NCBI GenBank assembly: GCA_937959285.1
Contig: CALGAR010000144.1
Span: forward strand, 29,377 to 93,376
Reading direction: 5' to 3'
DNA: 64,000 nt
Source of the DNA: an uncultured Bryobacterales bacterium
GTDB taxonomy: Bacteria > Acidobacteriota > Terriglobia > Bryobacterales > Bryobacteraceae
The notes below the pieces were generated by a model. It saw only the letters and a program-made list of their open reading frames with translations, did not search any database and was not told the DNA's origin. The position numbers and the translations under genes are program-made. This document shows positions 26,013 to 35,800 of the stretch, piece after piece (positions within the stretch are counted from its first letter, which is position 1; each line of letters starts with the position of its first letter).

Positions 26013-27675
26013 TCTCCGGCCAGCTTAGCTCAAACCCTTGAGCAATCAGTCTCTTTTGAAATTCCTCGAGCAGCGGCTTCCTGTTCCGGATTTCGGTTGG
26101 AAGACGCCCGGTCCGGATTGCCTCGGCTGCGACCGCACCCGCCGCTTCCCCGATATTCCACTCCACCGGATGCAGGCGGTAGCAGCCGTTCGTGATGTGG
26201 GTCACTCCGAGATTTTTTGCCCCGGCAATCAGATTCTTCATCCGTTTGGGCAGCAGCGCGCCGAGCGGGATCTGAAAGGGCAGGGAACTGACGTCAATAT
26301 AGTTATTCCCGCCGCTGCTCGGGTGAAGGTCGATGCGGTAACTTCCAACTCCCACCGAGTCAAAATACCGCTCCGCGCGCACCTCTTCCCGCTTCTTGCC
26401 GGTAAGCTTCATGCGGACCTCGGTGCTCACATGCTGCTCCACGACCGTGAACTCCGCTTGAATCCGGCGCGACTCGCGAATGTAGGGATACTTTGCCAGT
26501 CCGTCCTCCGTGCCCGTTACATCACTCCGAAGGCGCAGTCCTTTCCAACCCGGCCCGCCCTTCTCGCGCGGCGCTTCCGTCTGCATCCAGTACAGAAGGG
26601 ACAAACTGAGCTGTTTCGCCGCACGAAGATGTTTCGCTGCTTCTGCTTCGCTGACTTCGTACAGGTTTCCAAGCCAGTAATCATTCTGCGGCCAGTTGAC
26701 GAGCGTGATGTCGGACGGATAGGAGCCTTCCGTGAAGTTGGCGTGATTGGCGATCCGGCGATAGTGCCAGAGATTGAGGATGCCAGCAGGCGTGGTTCCA
26801 TGAGGGATGAAATCCACGGGCCGGACCTTCAGGGTGACCGGATGAGACATCTTCCAGGAGAGCAGCGGACCCGGCCACTCCGGCTGAAGCTTCGGCACGT
26901 AGCTGCGCCAGAAGTCGTAGTCTGCGGGCTTGTCGATCGTGTGGTCCTCGCCTTCGATATAGTCGACGGCGAAACAGACGGTGAAGGCCTGCATGTTCTG
27001 CGGCTGGGGCTCCGCGGGCGCGCTCGGCTCACCCGTCTGCTTCTGTGACTCGAAGCCGGTTACGTACTCCGTCTTTGTGAGCGGTAGAAGGTCGCCGAGC
27101 TCGGTCGCGTCGATGAAATACTTCCCGTGGAGCGTCCGCTGGATGCCCGATTCCAGACTCTTGACGGAAACGGACTTCACCCTATCACCGGCCGTATCGG
27201 CCGCCACCGGCTTGTGTCGAAGCAGGACAGTGAGCTTTCCGCCGCTGACGTATGGCATCAGCATCTGCTCCAGGACGTGCTTGGAGACGCGCGGTTCGTG
27301 TGTCAGGCGGGAGACGCCTCCGTCGCCGGGGTTCAGATGGACCCGGCTTCGAGCCTCGCTGGTGAGCGGGTAGTGCTTGCGGTAGAACTCGCGCACTCCC
27401 TGGCGGTACGCGGCGTAGGATTGGGTGCGTCCGAACATCTCAATCCAGGGATGCTCGTCCGGCGGTACGGCTTGCGATGTCAATTGTCCGCCGATCCAAT
27501 CCGTTTCCTCCGTGAGGACCACTCGCATGCCGTTGCGGAGGGCGGCAAGCGCCGCGGCACAACCTCCCGTACCGCCTCCGATGATCACTACGTCGAAGGT
27601 TAGATCCCGCGCGCCGCGTAAAGCGGCAGGAAGCGCCAGCGCGGACGCCGTCTGAAGGAAGAGTCTACGATTCAT
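25999..27675 (-). CDS. Tat-exported FAD-dependent oxidoreductase (PF12831 type)
   Basis: A 558-residue flavoprotein. The N-terminus MNRRLFLQTASALALPAAL is a Tat-like signal with paired arginines. The dinucleotide fold follows at once (FDVVIIGGGTGGCAAALAAL), then ETDWIGGQLTSQA. The late motif NLIAGAKNLGVTHITNGCYR and EWNIGEAAGAVAAEAI close the FAD site. This family is widespread in Acidobacteria and Planctomycetes, and substrates are mostly unknown; sugar or xanthan-type oxidations have been suggested for relatives. It stands alone, with the sigma-54 activator gene 24 nt upstream of it on the same strand. Confidence 0.85.
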   Translation of the reverse strand: MNRRLFLQTASALALPAALRGARDLTFDVVIIGGGTGGCAAALAALRNGMRVVLTEETDWIGGQLTSQAVPPDEHPWIEMFGRTQSYAAYRQGVREFYRKHYPLTSEARSRVHLNPGDGGVSRLTHEPRVSKHVLEQMLMPYVSGGKLTVLLRHKPVAADTAGDRVKSVSVKSLESGIQRTLHGKYFIDATELGDLLPLTKTEYVTGFESQKQTGEPSAPAEPQPQNMQAFTVCFAVDYIEGEDHTIDKPADYDFWRSYVPKLQPEWPGPLLSWKMSHPVTLKVRPVDFIPHGTTPAGILNLWHYRRIANHANFTEGSYPSDITLVNWPQNDYWLGNLYEVSEAEAAKHLRAAKQLSLSLLYWMQTEAPREKGGPGWKGLRLRSDVTGTEDGLAKYPYIRESRRIQAEFTVVEQHVSTEVRMKLTGKKREEVRAERYFDSVGVGSYRIDLHPSSGGNNYIDVSSLPFQIPLGALLPKRMKNLIAGAKNLGVTHITNGCYRLHPVEWNIGEAAGAVAAEAIRTGRLPTEIRNRKPLLEEFQKRLIAQGFELSWPEISPR

Positions 27676-27699
27676 TACGCTGAAAACCTACTTCGATAC

Positions 27700-29565
27700 T
27701 CAACCGTCTGCACCGACCCGCCGGACCGCCTCCTTCAGGCCAAGATTCCGGATCATTCGATGCAGCGAGTTCGGATGAACCCGGAGTAATCGGGCGGCCT
27801 CCGTGATGTTGCCGCCCGATTCTTCAATCGCCTCCAAAATCATCTGTTCCTTGCTGCGCCGCAAACCGGAAAGATACGCCCGCGGGGCCTCCTTCTCCGG
27901 TTCTGCGGACTCGACAACCGCTTCCGGCAGATCCTCCGGCAGGATCACGTCGGTACAACCCATCACTATGGCACGCTCGACGGCATTTTCCAACTCACGG
28001 ACATTTCCCGGCCAACGATATTGCTCGAGGCAAATGCGCGCAGACTCGGAGAAACCCGTGACCCGTCGTCCGATTCTCCGGGCGTGCTTCTGGAGGAAAT
28101 GGGTGGCGAGCAGCGGGATGTCCGTCGGCCGCTCGCGCAAAGGCGGCATCGATACGGAAACGACATTCAGCCGGTAGTAGAGGTCCTGCCGGAATTGCCC
28201 CTCTGCAATTGCCTTGCGGAGGTCGCGATTGGTTGCGGCGATGACGCGAACGTCGGCGCGGATCGGCCGCGTGCCTCCCACTCGGTCGAACTCACGTTCC
28301 TGGAGCGCGCGCAGCAATTTCGCTTGCAGAAGAAGCGGCAGCTCCCCGATCTCGTCGAGAAAAAGGCAGCCGCCTGCAGCAATCTCAAACTTGCCTTTCT
28401 TCTGTGTCAAAGCACCGGTGAACGCACCTTTCTCATGGCCGAACAGCTCGCTTTCGAGGAGCGTTTCCGTGACGGCGGCGCAGTTGATCGCGACAAAGGG
28501 GCCATTCGATCTGGGACTGTTTCGATGGATGGCTCTCGCTACTAGCTCCTTGCCTGTACCGCTCTCTCCATAGATCAGAACCGTCGAGTCAGAAGGCGCA
28601 ACTTTCGCAATGAACCGGTAGATCTCCTGCATCGCTTCGCTTTCCCCGACAAGGTCGTGCGAGATGCCCAGTTCGCTTTCGAGGCGCTGCCGTTCCGCGT
28701 TCAGCGCATCGAGCCGGCGCGTGCTCTCAATCGCACCAGCGAGGATGACGCTCAATGCAGCGAGAAGCTGCAGGTGCTCTTCTTCGAAGCCGATTCGGGG
28801 GTCTGTAGATTCCAGGTAGATTGCTCCCGGCGTTCCAGTGTGTCCGGCAAGGGGTGCGACCAGGATCGAGGTCGGGCCGGATGTGCTGAGAGCGACGACG
28901 CCCTCACGTATGGCGTGCTCCACCAGGTCGTCCCGAATTGCGAAGGAACCGCCGTCCGCACTGCGGCTGTGTTTATAGGCCACGGTCGCCGAGTCACTGC
29001 CCGTGAGAAGGATGGCTGCCCGGTTGGCGGGAAAAAGCTCGTTGAGCAGAATCTCCAGAAGATTAGCGGCGAGGCTTGCGGTGTCGCGAGCGGAGTGCAG
29101 CGCGGAGCCAATTCGCGTCAGTGCCTGAAAAGCACGAAACAGTCTGCTCGACTTCGCAGCCTGTCCTAGCAACTCTGCCGGTTTCAGATACACCGAATCT
29201 TCCAGACGGAGGCTCACGACCGTCTGCGATTGGTGTGTGGCAGAGGACAAGGCTTTTAAAGCCCCTGCCTCCTGGCAGACGAAGAGGAAGATGCAACAGC
29301 CGACCTTGATTTCGTCGCCGTGCTGGAGTACCCGCTCCTGGGCAGGAATTCCGTTGACGAGCGTGCCGTTGCGGCTGCCGCTGTCGGAAAGGATGAAACC
29401 GCCTCCAGCAGACTGGCGGATGACACAGTGGCTGCGGGAGACGGACGGTTCGTTGATTCGGATAACGTTCGATTGGTCCCGGCCAATGGTCGTCTCGCTG
29501 GCCGAAAGCGGAATGCTTTCGCCCTTCAACGGCCCGTCAATCGCCACTAGGAGCGGTTGGCTCAT
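27700..29565 (-). CDS. Sigma-54-dependent transcriptional activator with FHA and GAF domains
   Basis: A 621-residue enhancer-binding protein. Domains in order: FHA (residues 1-110; TIGRDQSNVIRI, VSRSHCVI, SGSRNGTLVNG), which reads phosphothreonine; GAF (about 145-300); AAA+ sigma-54 activator (about 310-545) with Walker A GESGTGKE, the sigma-54 contact loop GAFTGA and FLDEIGELPLLLQAKLLRAL; and a Fis-type helix-turn-helix at the end (GGNITEAARLLRVHPNSLHR). The input side suggests control by Ser/Thr phosphorylation and a small ligand. The upstream gap carries tandem dyads and a -24/-12 promoter facing the divergent gene, which is its likely target. Confidence 0.95.
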   Translation of the reverse strand: MSQPLLVAIDGPLKGESIPLSASETTIGRDQSNVIRINEPSVSRSHCVIRQSAGGGFILSDSGSRNGTLVNGIPAQERVLQHGDEIKVGCCIFLFVCQEAGALKALSSATHQSQTVVSLRLEDSVYLKPAELLGQAAKSSRLFRAFQALTRIGSALHSARDTASLAANLLEILLNELFPANRAAILLTGSDSATVAYKHSRSADGGSFAIRDDLVEHAIREGVVALSTSGPTSILVAPLAGHTGTPGAIYLESTDPRIGFEEEHLQLLAALSVILAGAIESTRRLDALNAERQRLESELGISHDLVGESEAMQEIYRFIAKVAPSDSTVLIYGESGTGKELVARAIHRNSPRSNGPFVAINCAAVTETLLESELFGHEKGAFTGALTQKKGKFEIAAGGCLFLDEIGELPLLLQAKLLRALQEREFDRVGGTRPIRADVRVIAATNRDLRKAIAEGQFRQDLYYRLNVVSVSMPPLRERPTDIPLLATHFLQKHARRIGRRVTGFSESARICLEQYRWPGNVRELENAVERAIVMGCTDVILPEDLPEAVVESAEPEKEAPRAYLSGLRRSKEQMILEAIEESGGNITEAARLLRVHPNSLHRMIRNLGLKEAVRRVGADG

Positions 29566-29608
29566 TGTTCAGCGTATCTTCTCACACCCCGAAGATCCGC
29601 GCCCACAG

Positions 29609-29644
29609 CTAACCGTTCGGTTTCTGCTCTAACCGGACGGTTAG
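29609..29644. promoter_or_regulatory. Tandem dyad operator, candidate activator-binding site
   Basis: Two palindromes AACCG-TT-CGGTT (29611-29622) and AACCG-GA-CGGTT (29631-29642) lie exactly 20 bp apart, two helical turns. With flanking bases the two halves also form a larger inverted repeat (CTAACCG...CGGTTAG). The site is 44 bp before the activator's start codon and about 100 bp upstream of the -24/-12 promoter, the usual place for an enhancer of a sigma-54 activator. Binding by the adjacent Fis-type protein is inferred. Confidence 0.75.
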
Positions 29645-29742
29645 GCTGCAGCATGCTTCCCGGAGGTTTGTCCCCCTGGTTCGATCCGGATAACTATCTG
29701 TTTTCCCGATGCTTTAGGGATGGTGCTGTCAAAGGCCGCGGT

Positions 29743-29759
29743 TTGGCCGCTAGCCTGCA
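29743..29759 (+). promoter_or_regulatory. Candidate sigma-54 (-24/-12) promoter
   Basis: The 17-mer TTGGCCGCTAGCCTGCA keeps the nearly invariant GG at -24 and GC at -12 with correct spacing, plus TTGGC and TGCA ends. The middle departs from the TTGGCACG consensus. It lies 66 bp before the ATG of the secreted-protein gene and downstream of the tandem dyads, next to a sigma-54 activator gene. Confidence 0.6.
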
Positions 29760-29825
29760 TTGATCTGATGCGAGCGCGACAACCAGCGCGGTTCACACCA
29801 GCACTCAAAGGAGAATCGGACGAAC

Positions 29826-30248
29826 ATGAGAACTTTAGCAATGGCTATTCTGGCTGCGGCGTTCGCCACTTTAGGCGCGCCTGCCATGTCTTGGGCGCAA
29901 TCCATCCGGGTTTCCGTTCCGTTTCCATTTACGGCCGGACGGTCTGAGATGCCGGCCGGGCAGTACTTGGTCGACTACGATTCTGGTTCGCAGAGGGCCG
30001 TGCTCAGGCAGAGCGAGGGCGGAAAAGCTGCGGCTTACGTAAACACGATCGGCGAGGATGTTGTTTCCGGAAAGGCTCCTGCAAAGCTTGTCTTCCGGGC
30101 TTACTCCGACAACACGTACGTGCTTTCGGAGATCTGGAACGGACGGGACAACATGGGGCGGAAAGTACTGAGCGAGGCCGCCGGGAAGGTTCTGATGAGT
30201 CGCCACGGGCAGTGGCGCGAAATCCACTTGGTAGCCGTCGGTGAGTAA
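29826..30248 (+). CDS. Small secreted protein of unknown function
   Basis: A 140-residue protein with a clear signal peptide (MAILAAAFATLGAPAMSWA, cleavage after AQ or WA). The mature part starts SIRVSVPFPFTAGRSEMPAGQYLVDYD and looks all-beta, with RAVLRQSEGG, AKLVFRAYSDNTYVLSEIW and a final MSRHGQWREIHLVAV. I associate this pattern with a family of acidobacterial exported proteins without assigned role. AAAGGAG lies 11 nt before the ATG. Its expression is probably driven from the -24/-12 promoter, and a strong terminator follows, so it is a one-gene unit under the divergent activator. Confidence 0.75.
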   Translation: MRTLAMAILAAAFATLGAPAMSWAQSIRVSVPFPFTAGRSEMPAGQYLVDYDSGSQRAVLRQSEGGKAAAYVNTIGEDVVSGKAPAKLVFRAYSDNTYVLSEIWNGRDNMGRKVLSEAAGKVLMSRHGQWREIHLVAVGE

Positions 30249-30270
30249 CACAAAAAGGATAAGAAACCTT

Positions 30271-30327
30271 CGCTCGGGGCGGTGCGCTCGTGGCTTGCAG
30301 GAAGCCGCCGCGAGCGGAGGGTCTTTT
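30271..30327 (+). terminator. Rho-independent terminator of the secreted-protein gene
   Basis: CGCTCGGGGCGG (30271-30282) pairs with CCGCCGCGAGCG (30305-30316) over 11 of 12 positions, followed by GAGGGTCTTTT. An inner GGCTT/AAGCC hairpin (30292-30306) is an alternative fold. It lies 23 nt after the stop codon. Confidence 0.8.
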
Positions 30328-30331
30328 CTAG

Positions 30332-32134
30332 TTAACGCGCGTGCCTCGCGAAGGCTGGCTGCGACCGTAAATGCTCGGCGGAGAATTCCTCCGAAAGAAT
30401 ACGGAGCTCCGCAACCACCTCCTGAAGCAGCGGTACGACCTTGGCCAAAGGTTCGTCTCTAAGCAACGCTAGAGCACGCGTCAGGGTTTCCAGGACAAGC
30501 GAACTCGAGTAGCGCCAGCCACGGGACGTGGCAATCCTTTCTTCGGTGGCTTCCGGTAGTTGAAGGGATGGATGTAGAGGTTGCAGGTCCACATCAATAC
30601 TCGTCACGTGATCCCGCACCATAATCTCCAGTAGTCGCCAGCTTTCAGGAGGCATATTTTCTGTCGTGCTGGCAGGGAAGCGACGCGCCAGACGAGCCAG
30701 TGCCCAAGCGTGCCGCAGCGCTTTTGTCGTGTCAAAGCCTGCGTCTGAACCTTCGTTGAGGTCGGACATTGGAGGAGGCGCATCGCGCAGCTCCGCAAAT
30801 GCACTCAAGACTGCGCGGATCCCGGCAGTCGAGGTGAAGCTCTCTCGCCAGGGACCCTGGCCTAGGCTTTGGACCCGGACTCCGTCCCGCTGTTCTTCAA
30901 TCTTCACGGGTTCTCCCAAGCACGCTCCTGCCTGGTGAAGCACATAGTGGGCTTCGAGGGCGTCGAAGGCACCGTCTGACGAGAGACCCGCAGGGGTCTT
31001 AGGCAGATCCACTGAACCGGCTGACTCTTTGGGGGCAGGAGGGAGGATGGGGACGGCGGGGTCGAGAAAGAGGCGCTTCTCTGGCGAGAACAGATTGGCC
31101 TTCAGCTCGGTCGACGAAATCAGCCTCATCTGCTTTGCCGCAAGGCGGAACTCGATCGCATGTTCCGGCGTTTCAAACCGGAGAGTCTGCAGGCGCGGAC
31201 GGTAGCTCGCCGAATCGAAGTCGATGCGAAGTACTGCCGTTAACCGCCTCGTCGTCCGCTGGGCTGTCACGCGGATTTCAGGCGGACCATTCTCTTGCCG
31301 GATTCGTTCGGCCTTGAGTATCGTGCCGTCCTGGTGCGACCAAACAGCGAGGTCGGATGTGAAGGAAATCGCCCGGCCGGCTCCGCTCTCCAGCCAGCGC
31401 AGGAACGCCCTCTCTACCTGGGCTGGATCCAGACCATACTCTGCAAGAGAACCGAGCGGCAGCGGTTGGTCTGATGGCGACGTCCACGGAACGGGTACTT
31501 TTGAAACTGCCGGGCTGTAGAGGAAATCGGAAGTGCCGGGCCCGGGCTTCCAGATGGCGTGTTTGAGCACGCCATTCTCCACTATCCACCTAGAGGCGAA
31601 GCGGCCTTTCGAATGGTCGGTCCATACCTCCAGCCGTCCGCTCCGAACCTTGCGAGCGGGCCGAAGTTCCTCAATCTCGACCTCGAAAATTTGCTGCAAT
31701 GGTTTCGTGTACAGATCCTTTTCCACGGCAACTGCACGAGTAATTGCAGCGGAAGCAGTCACCGAGGTTTTCTTGGTTCGGCTCACGGGCCAAACCGCGA
31801 TGATCACGCCTGCTATCGTCGCTGCCGCTGCTGCCGGCCAGAGCCACTGGGCTGCCCTCCGTTGCTTGGGGCGAATCGTCTGCGCTGATGCGGTTCTGGC
31901 TTCAAATTCTCGAATGCGGGAGTTCAGGCGCCGCTTCCCTTCGACGATCCACGCCGGCCCCGGGAATGACCAATCCTCAATCTCTTTCGTCAGTTGCTGA
32001 ATCTGCTGCTCGATTGCCGCGAGCTGCGTCCGGCACTGCCAGCAAGACTGGAGATGCCGCTCAGTTCTTCTCCTCCTTAGCCTGGGAAGTTCGCCATCGA
32101 GATACGCTACAAGATCCTCGTCACTGCAGTGCAT
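30332..32134 (-). CDS. Membrane-anchored anti-sigma factor with zinc-binding domain
   Basis: A 600-residue protein whose first 40 residues form an anti-sigma zinc finger (zf-HC2): HCSDEDLVAYLDG, then HLQSCWQC supplying the H-x3-C-x2-C ligands. A membrane segment lies at about 95-115 (WLWPAAAAATIAGVIIAVW), and the large C-terminal part (about 480 residues) is extracytoplasmic and resembles nothing I recognise; it may sense the signal. The start overlaps the ECF sigma gene by 14 nt, and the two must act as a pair. The pair diverges from the first TonB receptor. Confidence 0.85.
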   Translation of the reverse strand: MHCSDEDLVAYLDGELPRLRRRRTERHLQSCWQCRTQLAAIEQQIQQLTKEIEDWSFPGPAWIVEGKRRLNSRIREFEARTASAQTIRPKQRRAAQWLWPAAAAATIAGVIIAVWPVSRTKKTSVTASAAITRAVAVEKDLYTKPLQQIFEVEIEELRPARKVRSGRLEVWTDHSKGRFASRWIVENGVLKHAIWKPGPGTSDFLYSPAVSKVPVPWTSPSDQPLPLGSLAEYGLDPAQVERAFLRWLESGAGRAISFTSDLAVWSHQDGTILKAERIRQENGPPEIRVTAQRTTRRLTAVLRIDFDSASYRPRLQTLRFETPEHAIEFRLAAKQMRLISSTELKANLFSPEKRLFLDPAVPILPPAPKESAGSVDLPKTPAGLSSDGAFDALEAHYVLHQAGACLGEPVKIEEQRDGVRVQSLGQGPWRESFTSTAGIRAVLSAFAELRDAPPPMSDLNEGSDAGFDTTKALRHAWALARLARRFPASTTENMPPESWRLLEIMVRDHVTSIDVDLQPLHPSLQLPEATEERIATSRGWRYSSSLVLETLTRALALLRDEPLAKVVPLLQEVVAELRILSEEFSAEHLRSQPAFARHAR

Positions 32135-32678
32135 TCCGAACCTCCCTCTCCAGAAGTCCTCGCAGCTCGTCTCCGCTGCTTCTCGACTGGGTTAACGCTT
32201 GAAGCTTCCTGATGGCGCGAGCGAGCAAAGTGCAGACAGACTTGCTACTGATCCCCAGTTGCTGGCCGATCTCCCTGTATTTCATTGACTGCAGCCTGAG
32301 CAGGATCACTTCCTCCTCGCGTGGCGTAAGAACCCGCAGCCACTCCGGGCCGAAGTCCAAGGATTCTGCTTCGTCGATCATCCCTGTCTGGGCGGGCATG
32401 AGATCGAACGCTTCTGGAGACAAAAGATCTTCTCCATGAAGCCGGATGGCCCGTGAGAACTTGCGCACCTGATTCCGCACAGCGCCGATCGTCCACGCTC
32501 GGGGATTATCGATGTGTTTCCCGTTTCGAAGGTCGCGGTACAAGGCCATAAACGCCTCCTGAACCAGATCTTCGGCGGTTTGCGCGGATTTAGTCCTTCG
32601 AGTCGCATACCGCATGAGAAATGGCGACAGCGTCTCGAAGAGTTCGTTCACAAGCCTTGCTGCATCGTCCCGATCCAT
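32121..32678 (-). CDS. ECF-family RNA polymerase sigma factor
   Basis: A 185-residue ECF sigma factor. Region 2 contains SAQTAEDLVQEAFMALYRDL and NPRAWTIGAVRNQVRKFSRA; region 4 contains LTPREEEVILLRLQSMKYREIGQQLGISSKSVCTLLARAIRKL, the helix-turn-helix that reads the -35 box (only pieces quoted here are motif landmarks). It is followed by its anti-sigma factor with a 14 nt overlap. It diverges from a TonB-dependent receptor and may control it, in the manner of receptor-linked ECF systems, though no FecR-type protein is present. Confidence 0.92.
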   Translation of the reverse strand: MDRDDAARLVNELFETLSPFLMRYATRRTKSAQTAEDLVQEAFMALYRDLRNGKHIDNPRAWTIGAVRNQVRKFSRAIRLHGEDLLSPEAFDLMPAQTGMIDEAESLDFGPEWLRVLTPREEEVILLRLQSMKYREIGQQLGISSKSVCTLLARAIRKLQALTQSRSSGDELRGLLEREVRNALQ

Positions 32679-32869
32679 CTAAGCGACCCGCAGAGCGGTG
32701 CGGACACACCACTCCCTAACCGGTATGTACCTTGGGCTGTCAAATTTCTGACATGCCAAAAAAACTTTTTTGCAACTTGTAGGGAAACTGCCAGCCCCCG
32801 AGTACTGAACAATTGAAACACAAGTCGGGGCAGGCGCCCAAGGACCGGCGTCGCCCAGGGGTATTTGGC

Positions 32870-35800
32870 ATGTCTTTCCCAAGATTGAAATGTCTGATCG
32901 GCTGCCTGCTGCAGCTGGCAGCTGTATGTCTCGGCGTGACCCAGGTAGCGTTCGGCCAAACCGACCGGGGAACCATCGAGGGGATCGTTACGGATAACAC
33001 CGGAGCCTCGATCGCGGAAGCCAAGGTAGAAATCGTACGGACAGAGACGAATGATGTCATTATTCTTCGGACGAATGAATTCGGCCGCTTCTACGCTCCA
33101 AATCTGCCGCTGGGCACCTATCAGGTGACCGTCGAGAAAGAGGGTTTTCGTTCCGGGCGCATGGCGAACATCATCCTCCAGTCGCAAACCAGCGCTCGCG
33201 CCGACTTTCAACTGTCGCTGGGTGCAGTCACTGAAACTGTGGAAGTGAGCGCACAAGCTCCGATCATCGACGCTTCGACGGCCACCATCACACAGCAGTT
33301 AACCACCAAACAGATCCAGGACCTGCCGATGATCCAGGTCGGCCGCAAGAGGGATATCACGGCCTATCTGCAATATCTTCCCGGTGTTGACAAAGCGTCT
33401 ACCTGGGGTGCACGTGTCAACGGATCCGTTCCCGGCAACTCGGAAGTCTTCCTCGATGGCGCTCCTGCCAGTCAAGGAAACGTTCGCGGCGGCATCCAGG
33501 AGAACGGACCGGCCGTTGAACAGATTGGCGAATTCAGTGTCGTCACCAATGCTTTCAACGCGGAGTACGGCCGAACCGGGAGCTGGTTTACGAACATCGT
33601 CATTCGCTCCGGCACGAACGAGCTTCACGGCAGCGCATATGACTACTTCGCAAACGACGCACTGAACGCACGTTCGTTCTTTCAGGCGCGGCGGAACTAC
33701 GTGAGGCAGCATGAAGGCGGCTTTACGCTCGGCGGACCGGTTTATCTTCCTAAGATCTACGACGGCCGCAACAAGACGTTCTTCTTCTTTGGACAGCAGC
33801 TCGTCTTCAACCGCCAGGCGGGCAGTGGATCCCTTTTCACTACGCCGCGAGAAGACTTCCGTAACGGTGACTTTAGCCAGTTTCTTGATGGTTCCGGAGC
33901 CGTTATCCCTATTTACGACCCATTAACGACAAGACCCGACGGAGCCGGCGGCTTCGTTCGTGATCAGTTTCCCGGCAATCGTATCCCTGCGAGCCGCATC
34001 AGTCCGGTTTCACAGCGCATCGTCGATCTGATTCCGCTGCCTGATATTCCCGGCGCGCAGCAGAACAATTTCCGGAACAGGACCGGCGGGGGCAGCTACG
34101 ACAACTACGTCTCGACCATGAAGTTTGACCACAACTTCAACGAGAAACACAAATTGTCGGTCACGTATAGCTATCAATACAATCCGCGTGTCATCGCCGG
34201 GCAAGGATGGGGGGCGGACAGCCCGCTGGAAGGATCGCAATCGCCCAAGTTCATCCGCAACCACACCGGGCGCATCAATCACGATTGGATCATCAGCTCG
34301 AATCTGCTCAACCACTTCACCATCGGAATCGACCGCTACTACAACTCGACGCAGCAGGTATCGCAGTTCCAGGGCTGGAACGATCGGCTCGGAATTCGCG
34401 GCGTCACCTGGGATCAGGGCGCCTTTCCGGTTGTGAATTTCAGCGGAGGCACTGCCAGCCCGCAGGGCCTGGGCGGAGGCGACTTCTCCACCAACGCGAA
34501 CGGGCGCTATACGTTCACGGAGAACCTTACCTGGATTAAGGGCCGCCACAGCATGAAATTTGGCGGCGCCTACTGGCCGGAATATGCAAATGCGCGTGAG
34601 GGCTTTCAGAGCAGTGGCGCCTTTACGTTCAGCAATCTGACAACAAGCCTGCCGAATTCGCCTCGCTACACTGCTCTCGGCAGCTCGTTCGCCAGTTTCC
34701 TGCTAGGCGATCTTTCCTCCGCATTTGTGCGGGAGCCCTATTCGCGCGGGGCACGCTACCGGTCTGGTGCGCTCTTTGCGCAGGATGAATGGCGCGCTAC
34801 CCCGAAGCTCACCTTGTCGTATGGACTCCGATGGGAATGGAACGCGGCCCCCTTCGAGCCGAATGGCACCGCCAGCGGTTTCGACCCAACAATACCGAAC
34901 CCAGGAGCATCAGGGCGGCTTGGCGCACTGGTGTTTGCGGGCAAAGGACCGGGCCGTACGGGGTCGAGAGCCCTCTCCGACGGCTGGTACAAGGGATTTG
35001 CACCCCGTCTCGGCATCGCTTACCAGTTGACGCCTAAGACGGTGGTCCGGGCGTCGGGCGGAGTCTATTATGCGCCGGCCTTCCGCACGCGGTTGATTGC
35101 GTACGGCTTCAACAACTCATCCAACATCAACTCCCCCACGGGCTACTCTCCTGTTTACAACTGGACGGTGAGCGAGTTCCCGCAGGACTTCCCCCGGGCG
35201 CCGTTCATCGACCCAGCGTTCCAGAATGACCAAAGCGTGAGCTCGATCCTCCCGGGTACGTCGCGCATGCCTCAGATCGTGAGCTGGACTTTCAGCGTGC
35301 AGCGCGAGCTGACCAGTACTCTGGCGGTCGAAGCGAGCTACATCGGCAGCAAGTCGACGCATCTGGTTCTGTCGGGCTCTCAGTCCAACATGAATGTGCT
35401 GGATATCAGCTATCTCTCGTTGGGGAATCTGCTGTTCCAGGACATCAATTCTGCGGCAGCTCGCGATGCAGGTATCCTGCCCCCGTATCCGGAGTTCGCG
35501 AGCCAAAGGAACAGGACAGTGGGACAGGCGCTCCGGCCTTATCCGCAGTACTTGAACGTGACAGAAGAATGGGGTCCGCATGGCGTCGCACGCTATCACT
35601 CCCTGCAGCTCAAGATGAACAAGCGCTACGCCTCCGGTTTGACCGTGCTTGCGTTCTACACGTGGTCCAAGAACTTGACTAACGTTGAGGGCGGGCCTAT
35701 TGACCTCGGCCCCGGTGACGGTGCCATTCAGTACCCCAGGAATCGCGCAGGCGAGGTTTCGGTCAGCACGGATACCTCACCGCATGTCTTTGTGACCAGC

